Below are positions 33,171 through 40,762 of a stretch of DNA of 45,279 nt, one piece after another. The notes beneath the pieces are model-generated. The model was given only the letters and a program-made list of their open reading frames with translations. It searched no databases and had not been told where the DNA came from. The stretch is taken from the NCBI GenBank assembly GCA_937892025.1, contig CALAVA010000165.1, forward strand, positions 1-45,279. Direction: 5' to 3'. Every line of letters begins with the position of its first letter. The stretch's first letter is position 1. Both the position numbers and the translations under genes were made by a program. This DNA is from an uncultured Bacteroidales bacterium (lineage in GTDB: Bacteria; Bacteroidota; Bacteroidia; Bacteroidales; WCHB1-69).

Positions 33171-34286
33171 ATGGAAATTAAATTGAAAGAAGTTACCATT
33201 GGTGAAGTTGCCAAAGGTTATAAGGACAACAACGAAGAGGGCATTGTCGGTTACAACGGATTGCTTAACATTAGACCTGCCTATCAAAGAGAGTTTGTTT
33301 ACAAGGACAAACAAAGAAATGCGGTCATTGACACCATTCTCAAAGGTTTTCCGCTTAATGTAATGTATTGGGTGCAAAACTCAAATGGCACTTACGAACT
33401 CCTTGATGGTCAGCAAAGAACCATCTCCTTCTGTCAATTTGTCAGTGGCGAGTTTTCAATCCAAGACAAAAACGGAAACCCAATTTATTTCCACAATATG
33501 AGCGAGGTTGAACAAGTCAAATTCAAGTCATATAAATTATTTATCTATGTCTGTGAAGGCAACGATGAAGAAAGACTTGATTGGTTTAGAACTATCAACA
33601 TTGCAGGTGAGAAACTGACTGACCAAGAACTACTTAACGCAAACTATGTCGGCAAGTGGCTGAGTAGCGCAAAGCAAAGATTTTCCAAGAATAACTGCGT
33701 TGCCTACAATATCGGAAACAAGTATGTGAAAGGTAGTCCTATTAGACAAGATTTCCTTGAAACCGCACTTGATTGGATTTCCGAAGGCAACATTGCCGAA
33801 TATATGGCACAACACCAATTTGACGAAAATTCCGATGAACTCTACAACCATTATCGCAAGGTTATTGAATGGGTTGAACGCACTTTCACAAAATACCGAA
33901 AGGAAATGCAAAGTGTGAATTGGGGCAAACTCTACAAGACCTATGGCGAAAATATATATAATCCTATTGAACTTGAAGAAATTGTCAAGTCATTGATGGA
34001 GAACGAAGAAGTTACCGATAAGAAAGGTATCTATGAGTATGTTTTGAGTGGGCAAGATGAGTACATTGCAAGAAAACTTTCAAAGAGAAGTTTTTCAGCA
34101 AATGACAAACGAACTGCCTATGAAAGACAAGGCGGAATTTGCCCTAAATGTGGACAACACCACGAATTTTCCGAAATGGAAGGTGACCATATTGTGCCGT
34201 GGTGGAGAGGCGGAAAAACTACACTTGACAACCTCCAAATGCTTTGCAAAAAGTGTAATGGAGTGAAAAGCGGAAAAGCAGACTAA
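33171..34286 (+). CDS. DUF262-HNH nuclease (GmrSD/ParB-like)
   Basis: 371 residues. N-terminal DUF262: RPAYQREFVY at about 35-44 and LLDGQQRT at 77-84, the signature of GmrS-type NTP-binding domains. C-terminal HNH: CPKCGQHH at 324-331, EGDHIVPWWRGG and DNLQMLCKKC with the second CxxC. Relatives include GmrSD and SspE-like modification-dependent nucleases. It lies 105 bp before an adenine methyltransferase, so the pair may form a restriction-modification unit, or the nuclease may attack modified foreign DNA. Confidence 0.82.
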   Translation: MEIKLKEVTIGEVAKGYKDNNEEGIVGYNGLLNIRPAYQREFVYKDKQRNAVIDTILKGFPLNVMYWVQNSNGTYELLDGQQRTISFCQFVSGEFSIQDKNGNPIYFHNMSEVEQVKFKSYKLFIYVCEGNDEERLDWFRTINIAGEKLTDQELLNANYVGKWLSSAKQRFSKNNCVAYNIGNKYVKGSPIRQDFLETALDWISEGNIAEYMAQHQFDENSDELYNHYRKVIEWVERTFTKYRKEMQSVNWGKLYKTYGENIYNPIELEEIVKSLMENEEVTDKKGIYEYVLSGQDEYIARKLSKRSFSANDKRTAYERQGGICPKCGQHHEFSEMEGDHIVPWWRGGKTTLDNLQMLCKKCNGVKSGKAD

Positions 34287-34320
34287 AAATTTTCCTATTT
34301 TTTATATTGTTTGAAAGGTT

Positions 34321-34357
34321 TTGGCACGATTGTTGTAAGTAATAATCGTGTCTAACC
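34321..34357 (+). promoter_or_regulatory. Early-type promoter
   Basis: TTGGCACGATTGTTG, then AATAATCGTGTCTAACC. Serves the methyltransferase. Confidence 0.6.
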
Positions 34358-34391
34358 TATTTATAAAAACAACAATTAAAATTTAAAAGAT

Positions 34392-35405
34392 ATGGCAAAG
34401 AACAATAACCTTCACGCTGCAAAGAACGCAAAGAACGATGAATTTTATACCCAACTTTCCGATATTGAGAAAGAACTGAACAATTACAAGGACTTTTTCA
34501 ATGGCAAGGTGGTCTATTGTAATTGCGATGACCCAAGAGAATCCAACTTTTTCAAATTCTTCTCAATGAACTTTGAAAGATTTGGTTTGAAGAAACTTAT
34601 TACAACAGGTTACAAGAAAGACGGACACGGAGTTGCTTATGTCTATGAGGGTGATAAGAACGGAAACCGCAAAGTTGACGATAACGAAATTCAAGTTATC
34701 CAACTGCAAGGGAATGGCGGTTATGAAACCGAAGAATGTATTGCTTTCCTCAAAGAAGCCGATGTAGTAGTCACAAATCCTCCCTTCTCTTTGTTTAGGG
34801 ACTATGTAAAACAACTTATGGACTACAATAAGAAGTTTTTGATTTTGGGCAATAACAATGCAATCACTTATAAGGAAATCTTCCCATATATCAAAAACAA
34901 TGAACTTTGGTTGGGTTTTTCCGCTAACAAGACTATGAAATTCCAACTTTCCGATTCTTACGAAAAGTGGGATGAAATGGACAAAAATGGAAAGAAATAT
35001 GGCAAAGTTCCTGCAATCACTTGGTTTACAAACATTCCGCACAATAAGAGAAACCAACCTTTGGACTTATACCGCAAGTATAATCCAACTGACTATCCGA
35101 AATATGACAATTACGATGCCATCAATGTTGACAAAGTAACCGATATTCCCGAAGATTACGACGGCGTTATGGGTGTTCCGATTACTTTCCTTGACAAGTA
35201 TTGCCCTAATCAATTTGAGATAGTGGGCTTAGGGATTGCCAATTTGGGCTTGGAAATCGGTGTAAGACCTTATAAGCCTAATCACAAGCAATATAGGAAA
35301 GAGGTGCAAAAAAGAGGTCAAGTTGATGGCGACTTGTATATGGTTGATGAAAATGACCATCCTATTGTTCCATACGCAAGGATATTAATTAGGAAATGCG
35401 CCTAA
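34392..35405 (+). CDS. EcoRI-type adenine DNA methyltransferase
   Basis: 337 residues. NDEFYTQLSDIEKEL at the start, VVYCNCDDP at 40-48 in the SAM region, and the catalytic NPPF at 129-132 (VVVTNPPFSLF) match the EcoRI-like adenine methyltransferase family. The end VPYARILIRKC recurs in remnants downstream on the other strand. It should methylate adenine in DNA; the target is unknown. A role in protecting phage DNA or serving with the DUF262-HNH protein is plausible. Confidence 0.88.
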   Translation: MAKNNNLHAAKNAKNDEFYTQLSDIEKELNNYKDFFNGKVVYCNCDDPRESNFFKFFSMNFERFGLKKLITTGYKKDGHGVAYVYEGDKNGNRKVDDNEIQVIQLQGNGGYETEECIAFLKEADVVVTNPPFSLFRDYVKQLMDYNKKFLILGNNNAITYKEIFPYIKNNELWLGFSANKTMKFQLSDSYEKWDEMDKNGKKYGKVPAITWFTNIPHNKRNQPLDLYRKYNPTDYPKYDNYDAINVDKVTDIPEDYDGVMGVPITFLDKYCPNQFEIVGLGIANLGLEIGVRPYKPNHKQYRKEVQKRGQVDGDLYMVDENDHPIVPYARILIRKCA

Positions 35406-35475
35406 TAAACAATCTCGCATACATTAATTTATTGTTTACTCTCGCCCTTTGATTATTTAATCGGAAAAAAATAGT

Positions 35476-35520
35476 CTATTGGTTCTTTATCCTTATTATC
35501 AATATTCTTGCGTATGGCAT
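35476..35520 (-). pseudogene. Methyltransferase C-terminal scrap
   Basis: Minus-strand MPYARILIIRIKNQ and stop, parallel to VPYARILIRKC of the intact enzyme. Confidence 0.55.
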
Positions 35521-35527
35521 TTTTTTA

Positions 35528-35665
35528 TCACCCACACAATTTGTGTCGAACAAGGATACGAGCATAAGTTTCTTTTCCACTTAATGTAAATCGATGTCCA
35601 AAATGAGGATTATCTTCCACATACCTATCTAATCCTACTATCTCAAATTGATTACCGCTTAAAAA
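35528..35665 (-). pseudogene. Methyltransferase C-terminal remnant
   Basis: Minus-strand frame NQFEIVGLDRYVEDNPHFGH, then RFTLSGKETYARILVRHK and stop. It parallels NQFEIVGLGIANLG and YARILIRKC of the intact enzyme on the plus strand. A second EcoRI-type methyltransferase once lay here in reverse. It is cut by the terminator at 35,692. The rest of the 370-bp gap shows nothing else. Confidence 0.7.
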
Positions 35666-35691
35666 ATAAGATTTTTTTTCAAACATTCAAT

Positions 35692-35721
35692 AAAAAAGTC
35701 ACTTTTCGTGGTGGCTTTTTT
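35692..35721. terminator. Terminator
   Basis: AAAAAAGTCAC, loop, GTGGCTTTTTT. Confidence 0.75.
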
Positions 35722-35726
35722 CTTTT

Positions 35727-35761
35727 TTGGCACGATTATTGTTTACTATTATAGTGTAATC
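35727..35761 (+). promoter_or_regulatory. Early-type promoter
   Basis: TTGGCACGATTATTG, then CTATTATAGTGTAATC. Serves the 35,777 gene. Confidence 0.65.
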
Positions 35762-35776
35762 TAAAAACGCAAAGAA

Positions 35777-35926
35777 ATGATGCACGGAACTTTTAAAACG
35801 ATTGATGATGTAATCAGCAATTTTAATTTGGTTGGTGGAATGAGTTTGTCGTTTGGCGATAATAGCAAATTTTCCACTTTCCACTTTGATAACAATTCAA
35901 ATAATGATTCATTTATTTTGGCATGA
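35777..35926 (+). CDS. 49-residue hypothetical protein
   Basis: MMHGTFKTIDDVISNFNLVG then a Ser/Asn/Phe-rich end FILA; the TGA stop lies inside the next promoter. Possibly from MHGTF at 35,780. Confidence 0.45.
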   Translation: MMHGTFKTIDDVISNFNLVGGMSLSFGDNSKFSTFHFDNNSNNDSFILA

Positions 35927-35952
35927 TTTTTGATATAATAATAGAGTAATCA
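35918..35952 (+). promoter_or_regulatory. Early-type promoter overlapping a stop codon
   Basis: TTGGCATGATTTTTG, then TATAATAATAGAGTAATC. Serves the 35,968 gene. Confidence 0.65.
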
Positions 35953-35967
35953 ATTAAAATTAAAGAT

Positions 35968-36327
35968 ATGAAAAACTTTATTCAAAAAGAACTTGTTTTC
36001 ATTCGTGCGTTAGAGCCGCTTGGCAGTGATAGATACGAGGAACTTTCAAGGGCTATTCAATGGCTTGATGAAAACGCCTTGAAAGATGTAGAGAAAAAAG
36101 AAGAGGCTATTATGCACAAATACGCCCATACTACAATCCGTTGGAAAGATGACAATAGTGAAGAGGAAACCATCATTGCCATTGGTTGCCCTTACATTGA
36201 AAAGTACGATGAGCAAATTCTTTTCTACTGCGAAGACAAAGAAGATTTTGAAAACTTGAAGCACTACGAAAACGGACAAGATTTCTACATTGATGGCTGC
36301 ACAATATTCACTGAAACATTGGATTAG
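35968..36327 (+). CDS. Hypothetical protein, shares C-terminal module with 31,917
   Basis: 119 residues. The helical N-terminus is unlike its relative; the C-terminus LKHYENGQDFYIDGCTIFTE matches it closely. Unknown. Confidence 0.65.
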   Translation: MKNFIQKELVFIRALEPLGSDRYEELSRAIQWLDENALKDVEKKEEAIMHKYAHTTIRWKDDNSEEETIIAIGCPYIEKYDEQILFYCEDKEDFENLKHYENGQDFYIDGCTIFTETLD

Positions 36328-36328
36328 T

Positions 36329-36364
36329 TTGGCGCGAAATTTGATGTAGTAAGATAGTAACCAA
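36329..36364 (+). promoter_or_regulatory. Early-type promoter
   Basis: TTGGCGCGAAATTTGATG, then AAGATAGTAACCAATTAAAA. Serves the 36,380 gene. Confidence 0.55.
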
Positions 36365-36379
36365 TTAAAATTAAACACA

Positions 36380-36559
36380 ATGAAAGTCTTATCAATTATC
36401 TTTTCATTCATTCTTACGATTGCCATTATAGCACTGACAATGTGGCAAGTTTCCATTCAGTCACCTGCGTTTGTGGTGTGTATGTTTTTCGTGATGTGCT
36501 TTATGGCAATTGCCATTCTTTGCATTTGTTTTGCTGATTTTTACGATAGAAATAAGTAG
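36380..36559 (+). CDS. 59-residue membrane protein, paralogue of 27,894
   Basis: Two hydrophobic spans around LTMWQVSIQSP. Equal length to the 27,894 product and similar throughout; ends in TAG like it. Confidence 0.65.
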   Translation: MKVLSIIFSFILTIAIIALTMWQVSIQSPAFVVCMFFVMCFMAIAILCICFADFYDRNK

Positions 36560-36560
36560 T

Positions 36561-36597
36561 TTGGAACAATTATTGTAAGAATAAAATTGTCTAACCA
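36561..36597 (+). promoter_or_regulatory. Early-type promoter
   Basis: TTGGAACAATTATTG, then ATAAAATTGTCTAACC leader. Serves the 36,614 gene. Confidence 0.6.
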
Positions 36598-36613
36598 TTA
36601 AAAACACAAAACT

Positions 36614-36778
36614 ATGAACTACAAACTTACAATTGAAGTTGATGAAGCAAGGCTTCGTGAAGCAACGGGTGACAACGAGTCATCCATTGAGTTTCTTATT
36701 AGTCAAGAAATGGGTTGGGTTGAGGATAGCGGAATCTATTTGACTGACACCGAGAAAATGCCCGATTTGGAAGCTTAG
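36614..36778 (+). CDS. 54-residue hypothetical protein
   Basis: MNYKLTIEVDEARLREATGD, then EFLISQEMGWVEDSGIYL. Acidic alpha/beta protein, unrecognised. A TAG stop. Confidence 0.5.
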   Translation: MNYKLTIEVDEARLREATGDNESSIEFLISQEMGWVEDSGIYLTDTEKMPDLEA

Positions 36779-36816
36779 GTAGAAAAACTTGCAAATAGTA
36801 TCAATTAAAAGCAATT

Positions 36817-36852
36817 TTGGCACAATTATTGTATATTATTGTAGTACATAAC
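36817..36852 (+). promoter_or_regulatory. Early-type promoter
   Basis: TTGGCACAATTATTG, then ATTATTGTAGTACATAACC. Serves the next two genes. Confidence 0.65.
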
Positions 36853-36869
36853 CAATTAAAATTATCATT

Positions 36870-37043
36870 ATGGATTACAAAGAAGCAATTATGGATGTCC
36901 TTGAACAATTAAGGAAAGAAGGGCTTGAAGGTACAATACCAATACTTGTTGCGGAATGTGTCAACGAATTGAAGTGGGCCAATAACAATAAGAACGATAT
37001 GTTAAGGTGGACTGCGTTTCACTGCAATAGGATGTCAAATTAA
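36870..37043 (+). CDS. 57-residue hypothetical protein
   Basis: MDYKEAIMDVLEQLRKEGLE then LVAECVNELKWANNN. Helical, unrecognised. First of a two-gene unit. Confidence 0.5.
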   Translation: MDYKEAIMDVLEQLRKEGLEGTIPILVAECVNELKWANNNKNDMLRWTAFHCNRMSN

Positions 37044-37055
37044 AATTTAGTCACT

Positions 37056-37226
37056 ATGATATTCCAAATTGTAAAAAGGTACACAACCGAAAAGTGTTAT
37101 AAGGTTGAAGCAGATTCAATTGAAGATGCAGTTGAATATGTTGACTGCAATCCAAACCTATATGATGATGAAGAAGTTGAAGAAAAAACTTTTGTAGATG
37201 GCAAAGAATGGCAAGAATATTGGTAA
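37056..37226 (+). CDS. 56-residue acidic protein
   Basis: MIFQIVKRYTTEKCYKVEAD then an acidic YDDEEVEEKTF. Starts 12 bp after its neighbour with no promoter of its own. Confidence 0.5.
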   Translation: MIFQIVKRYTTEKCYKVEADSIEDAVEYVDCNPNLYDDEEVEEKTFVDGKEWQEYW

Positions 37227-37238
37227 TTTGTAAAAACT

Positions 37239-37274
37239 TTGGCACAATATTTGATTATAGTTGAATTGAACATT
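37239..37274 (+). promoter_or_regulatory. Early-type promoter
   Basis: TTGGCACAATATTTG, then ATAGTTGAATTGAACATT. Serves the 37,290 gene. Confidence 0.6.
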
Positions 37275-37289
37275 CAAAACGCAAACACT

Positions 37290-37550
37290 ATGGCACACAA
37301 AATGACAAAGCAAGCAATGGTCAACGAGATTGAAAAAACCTTCAAAGAGCATCCCAATATGGAGGTTGTCGTTTCTGAATACAATTTTCAAAACAAAAGG
37401 TGGGGATTTCACGGATATTGTCTTTGCCTTAATGACAGCCTTATGTTAAGACCGTGGTCGGGAGCAAATGTCTATTGGAAGGTAGACCTTATGAAGTTGA
37501 AGAAACAACAACTTTCCGAACTTATGGAAAAAACTTGGAAATCCATCTAA
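37290..37550 (+). CDS. Hypothetical protein
   Basis: 86 residues from MAHKMTKQAMVNEIEKTFKE; the earlier ATG at 37,239 region is inside the promoter. Contains RWGFHGYCLCLNDSLMLRPW. Unrecognised. Confidence 0.6.
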   Translation: MAHKMTKQAMVNEIEKTFKEHPNMEVVVSEYNFQNKRWGFHGYCLCLNDSLMLRPWSGANVYWKVDLMKLKKQQLSELMEKTWKSI

Positions 37551-37588
37551 AAGCAAAAACGGACAAAAAATTCAATAAGATTACTAAT

Positions 37589-37623
37589 TTGGTACGATTG
37601 TTGCTGTATATTATAGCGAACAC
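37589..37623 (+). promoter_or_regulatory. Early-type promoter
   Basis: TTGGTACGATTGTTG, then TATATTATAGCGAACAC. Serves the 37,638 gene. Confidence 0.65.
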
Positions 37624-37637
37624 AAAACGAAAAAACT

Positions 37638-37838
37638 ATGGATGGCAAGACTATTATTTATAAAGGTGTAGAAGAGGGCGATTGGGTAAAATGCTCTCAA
37701 TGTGGGAAGATAATGCTGTTGCCTTATGGCGCAGACCAATGTCCTAAATGTTTCGGATATGGCACTTTGCAATGGGTTGATGAAGAAAAACAAGAGGCAG
37801 ATATTGATTCCGTTGGAGAAACCGAGTACACCGATTGA
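37638..37838 (+). CDS. Zinc-ribbon protein
   Basis: 66 residues. KCSQCGKIMLLPYGADQCPK with CF makes a CxxC-x14-CxxC zinc ribbon (about 19-39), followed by an acidic tail. May bind nucleic acid or polymerase; unknown. Confidence 0.65.
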   Translation: MDGKTIIYKGVEEGDWVKCSQCGKIMLLPYGADQCPKCFGYGTLQWVDEEKQEADIDSVGETEYTD

Positions 37839-37867
37839 AAAAATCCACTTTTTTGAGTGACTTTTTT
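37838..37867 (+). terminator. Weak terminator
   Basis: AAAAAATCCACT and GAGTGACTTTTTT pair with an internal mismatch. Confidence 0.45.
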
Positions 37868-37872
37868 CTTTT

Positions 37873-37907
37873 TTGGAACAATTTTTGTATATTATTATAA
37901 CGAACAA
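37873..37907 (+). promoter_or_regulatory. Early-type promoter
   Basis: TTGGAACAATTTTTG, then ATTATTATAACGAACAA. Serves the 37,924 gene. Confidence 0.65.
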
Positions 37908-37923
37908 TTAAAAACAAAACACT

Positions 37924-38184
37924 ATGACAAAGAAGAAAATGCTTGAATGGATTAAGACCTTACTGCAAGATATTGAAGGTACTCCATTATCAAAGAGTTG
38001 TGGTAAGTATTGTTATATTATGTATTGCTATGACGGAAAATATCTTGTGAAGTATTTCGTTGGCAAAACAAAGTATGGACTTGCTAATTTAGATTCATTG
38101 GATGAGGAAACTATCCGTAAGATTTATGAGGACTTAAAACAAGATTTTGATATAATTGACAAAATTCGTGAAAGAAACTATTGA
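37924..38184 (+). CDS. Hypothetical protein
   Basis: 86 residues. Tyr-rich strand YCYIMYCYDGKYLVKYFVGK, then helix KIYEDLKQDFDIIDKI. Unrecognised. Confidence 0.55.
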   Translation: MTKKKMLEWIKTLLQDIEGTPLSKSCGKYCYIMYCYDGKYLVKYFVGKTKYGLANLDSLDEETIRKIYEDLKQDFDIIDKIRERNY

Positions 38185-38185
38185 T

Positions 38186-38224
38186 TTGGCACGATATTTG
38201 TAAGTAATAAATCGAAGTTTAACC
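38186..38224 (+). promoter_or_regulatory. Early-type promoter, triplet copy 1
   Basis: TTGGCACGATATTTG, then AATAAATCGAAGTTTAACC. Near-identical copies at 38,560 and 38,802. Serves the 38,242 gene. Confidence 0.6.
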
Positions 38225-38241
38225 ATTAAATTTAATAATCT

Positions 38242-38556
38242 ATGAAGAAGTACAAGACATCAGTAATCAAAAAGAAACTTGGTCGTTTCATTAGAGTTCG
38301 CCCTATTATTTCCGATAGAAGCGGTGAGGCTGTGAGAAACCAATATGAAATTATCTTTGAACACGGAAACGCTTTCCAATCCTATGATTCCCTTATTGGT
38401 ATTCGTATTGGGGACAAGTTGTACCTAACCGATTGTCACGATTATTCTACCACTACATCAAAGTATTGTACGACTTGGTGTGGTTGGAATGGAAATGAAC
38501 GCAGAGAAGGTTTGAAGAGTGGAAAATTTCTTTTCCTTGATTCAAGCGAAATGTAA
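38242..38556 (+). CDS. Hypothetical basic protein
   Basis: 104 residues. KKLGRFIRVRPIISDRSGEA at the start; a Thr/Cys-rich middle with CTTWCGWNG. Unrecognised. Confidence 0.6.
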   Translation: MKKYKTSVIKKKLGRFIRVRPIISDRSGEAVRNQYEIIFEHGNAFQSYDSLIGIRIGDKLYLTDCHDYSTTTSKYCTTWCGWNGNERREGLKSGKFLFLDSSEM

Positions 38557-38559
38557 ATC

Positions 38560-38598
38560 TTGGCACAATATTTGTAAGTAATAAATCGAAGTTTAACC
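38560..38598 (+). promoter_or_regulatory. Early-type promoter, triplet copy 2
   Basis: Upstream of no real gene, only a 10-codon frame at 38,618; probably transcribes the tRNA. Confidence 0.6.
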
Positions 38599-38724
38599 AT
38601 TAAATTTAATTATAGTATGCGACCGAGAGATAAGCCCAAAACAAACTAAAATTAAGTAATAATCTGTAATTTGTAATTATATAAGAGCCTCCACCAAATA
38701 GAAAATTGAAATCATTACTAATAT

Positions 38725-38797
38725 GCGCCCGTAACTCAGTCGGTAGAGTACCACACTTTTAATGTGGGAGTCGTGGGTTCGAGTCCCACCGAGCGCA
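38725..38797 (+). tRNA. tRNA-Lys (anticodon TTT)
   Basis: Full cloverleaf: acceptor GCGCCCG/CGAGCGC with one C-A mismatch, D stem ACTC/GAGT, anticodon stem CCACA/TGTGG with loop CTTTTAA, T stem GTGGG/CCCAC with loop TTCGAGT. The discriminator is A and CCA is not encoded. It sits between two copies of the same promoter and suits the AAA-rich codon use of the element. Confidence 0.93.
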
Positions 38798-38801
38798 CAC
38801 T

Positions 38802-38840
38802 TTGGAACGATATTTGTAAGTAATAAATCGAAGTTTAACC
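38802..38840 (+). promoter_or_regulatory. Early-type promoter, triplet copy 3
   Basis: Begins five bases after the tRNA. TTGGAACGATATTTG. Serves the 38,857 gene. Confidence 0.6.
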
Positions 38841-38856
38841 ATTAAAAACATACACT

Positions 38857-39351
38857 ATGAATTTTAGAAATTCTTACAAGAACACAATTGAAATTGCGAA
38901 CAATGATTTGAAGGCATATAACACAATGCTTTCTTTGTATCAAAATGAAGATGGCAACTATTCCATTGATATTATCTATGATAATGATTGTGAAACCTAT
39001 GCAGAAAACAATTTTGAGAATGAATTGGATAATCTAATCATTGATGCTTGGCATTATGCGCTTGAAAGAGTGAAACCCCAAAAGAAAATGTTTGCAATTA
39101 TCAAAATTTGCAGTTACGATTTCAACACTGACATAAAAGTGTGTGCTACAACCTTCGATAAGGAAACTGCAAGAATTATCTTTGAGAATGAAGTTGAAAA
39201 CGAAAAGGAAGAACAAGTAAAGGGTGACATTGTGTATGACACAGAAATGCAAACCGAAACCTCTTATGACGCATATAACGAGGGTTACGAAGCAAATGAT
39301 TGCGTCCGTATCTTAATTGCAGAAACGGATTACATTGAGAAAATTTCATAG
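38857..39351 (+). CDS. Hypothetical acidic protein
   Basis: 164 residues. Two parts: DDNLIIDAWHYALER-type helix region to about 70, then a strand-rich part (KMFAIIKICSYDFNTDIKV) and a very acidic end. Unrecognised. Confidence 0.6.
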   Translation: MNFRNSYKNTIEIANNDLKAYNTMLSLYQNEDGNYSIDIIYDNDCETYAENNFENELDNLIIDAWHYALERVKPQKKMFAIIKICSYDFNTDIKVCATTFDKETARIIFENEVENEKEEQVKGDIVYDTEMQTETSYDAYNEGYEANDCVRILIAETDYIEKIS

Positions 39352-39374
39352 TGGTTTATTGTTTAATTGGTGGT

Positions 39375-39405
39375 GCGTCTCGCTGTAAAGTGAGACGCTT
39401 TTTTT
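39375..39405 (+). terminator. Rho-independent terminator
   Basis: GCGTCTCGCT, loop GTAA, AGTGAGACGC, then seven T. Confidence 0.92.
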
Positions 39406-39431
39406 ATCTTTTTTAATTGAAATTGTAATTT

Positions 39432-39466
39432 TTGGTACGGATTTTGCAGTATATTGTGGCGAATGG
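39432..39466 (+). promoter_or_regulatory. Early-type promoter without a gene
   Basis: TTGGTACGGATTTTG, then TATATTGTGGCGAATGG. The next promoter follows within 45 bp, so a cassette was probably lost between. Confidence 0.5.
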
Positions 39467-39509
39467 TTTTGGAAAAAAAATACGAAAAAAAAACATTGAA
39501 ATCCGAAAA

Positions 39510-39544
39510 TTGGCACGATTATTGCTATAATAGAGTAGAAATAA
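39510..39544 (+). promoter_or_regulatory. Early-type promoter
   Basis: TTGGCACGATTATTGCTATAATAGAG in two parts; TATAAT is exact. Serves the 39,556 gene. Confidence 0.6.
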
Positions 39545-39555
39545 ATAATAACGCT

Positions 39556-39864
39556 ATGAAAAAAGAGATTAATCTTAGTAATGACATTCTTCCAACTATG
39601 ATAAGTGGTATTCAAGTTTCCTGCATTGATTGGTGTATTGAGCCTTCGGATGTTGATATTGACTTTGACGATGAAGATATTGACAACGAAAAAGTGGAAA
39701 AAGCAATTGAAGAAATTCAAGATTGTTTACCAAAAGAAAAATTCTTTCCGATTAAAACTAATGTTATTCAAGAAATTAAAAACAAAATTGATAGCCTTGC
39801 CGATGAATTATCAAATGAGTATGGATTTTTAGTTAATAGTTTCAATTATGATATATTAGAATAA
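39556..39864 (+). CDS. Hypothetical acidic protein
   Basis: 102 residues from MKKEINLSNDILPTMISGIQ; the upstream ATG at 39,454 lies before the second promoter. Middle is acidic (DVDIDFDDEDIDNEKVEKAI), end helical. Unrecognised. Confidence 0.6.
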   Translation: MKKEINLSNDILPTMISGIQVSCIDWCIEPSDVDIDFDDEDIDNEKVEKAIEEIQDCLPKEKFFPIKTNVIQEIKNKIDSLADELSNEYGFLVNSFNYDILE

Positions 39865-39904
39865 GCGGAAAAGATTACGAAAAATCACTTCATAATTAAG
39901 ATTT

Positions 39905-39940
39905 TTGCACGATTTTTGTAAATAATTAAATACACAAATT
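39905..39940 (+). promoter_or_regulatory. Early-type promoter
   Basis: TTGCACGATTTTTG, one G shorter than the others. Serves the 39,955 gene. Confidence 0.5.
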
Positions 39941-39954
39941 AAAACAAACGCACT

Positions 39955-40215
39955 ATGAACAAACAAGTAACATCTTTCCTTGCAATTTATAAAAGAGAGA
40001 AGAACGAAAAGAGATTCTATCCTATGTGTCCGATTTCATTCAAAAGGTTAAAAGCAGCAGAGTTTATCTATTCTTGGGAAGGGATTATCAACACCTTTGT
40101 AAAGATTGGACTGACAGCAGAAGCAAATAGGAAAATTCTTGGTAAGAACTACACTACAACAGAGTATCAAGTCCGTGACAAGAACGGAAATATCTATGCA
40201 ACGAGAGAGTACTAA
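39955..40215 (+). CDS. Hypothetical protein
   Basis: 86 residues. FLAIYKREKNEKRFYPMCPI, then TTEYQVRDKNGNIYATREY. Unrecognised. Confidence 0.55.
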   Translation: MNKQVTSFLAIYKREKNEKRFYPMCPISFKRLKAAEFIYSWEGIINTFVKIGLTAEANRKILGKNYTTTEYQVRDKNGNIYATREY

Positions 40216-40228
40216 GTAAAGTATCATT

Positions 40229-40263
40229 TTGGCACGGATTTTGATGTATATTGTAGTGTAATT
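40229..40263 (+). promoter_or_regulatory. Early-type promoter
   Basis: TTGGCACGGATTTTG, then TATATTGTAGTGTAATT. Serves the 40,277 gene. Confidence 0.65.
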
Positions 40264-40276
40264 AAAATTCAAAATT

Positions 40277-40717
40277 ATGGAGAGTATTTCATACGACAAA
40301 TTCAAAGAAAAGATTGGTTGGAATGTAACCAATGAGCCGCTTGAAGATTGCAGTTTGAGCCTTAAAGATTGCAATTCAGTCGCATCTATTGGGGGTGCAA
40401 TGATATTGGGTATGCACTTTGGCTTCTATTACAAATACAACATTTTGGATTACAAGGTGTTTTTCCCTATCATTATTACATATGGAAGAGGTAGGTTTAC
40501 CGTCCACAACGAAAAGGAACTTGACGAATGGCTTGAACATCATTGCCAAATGTACTATTTCACGGAGGATTTGTGTGTAAAGACGGAACGCCTTGATGGT
40601 ATGAGCCGCCAAGAAATCCGCAACGAAGAAATCAAATACCCCAATCGTTTGGTTTTTGATGAACTTTACGATTTTACAAAAGATGAATTTGTCGGCTACA
40701 AATATCTTGAATTGTAA
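40277..40717 (+). CDS. Hypothetical protein, paralogue of 43,589
   Basis: 146 residues. Shares with the 43,589 product: FKEKIGW/FKEIIGW, YYKYN(I/V), (F)FPIIIT, a Val-Glu-(R/K)-(L/M) strand, IRxxEI, and (F)xELY with GYKY(L/V)E at the end. Unknown function. Confidence 0.7.
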   Translation: MESISYDKFKEKIGWNVTNEPLEDCSLSLKDCNSVASIGGAMILGMHFGFYYKYNILDYKVFFPIIITYGRGRFTVHNEKELDEWLEHHCQMYYFTEDLCVKTERLDGMSRQEIRNEEIKYPNRLVFDELYDFTKDEFVGYKYLEL

Positions 40718-40731
40718 CACTTTGGCATAAT

Positions 40732-40760
40732 TTTTGAGTATATAATAACAATTAAAATAA
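40732..40760 (+). promoter_or_regulatory. Early-type promoter
   Basis: TTGGCATAATTTTTGAGTAT, then ATAATAACAATTAAAA. Serves the 40,763 gene. Confidence 0.55.
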
Positions 40761-40762
40761 CT

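Noticed and set aside
33630..33911. Minus-strand frames inside the right-arm genes
   Set aside because: Each lies within a supported plus-strand gene and has the Phe/Ile-rich look of antisense translation.
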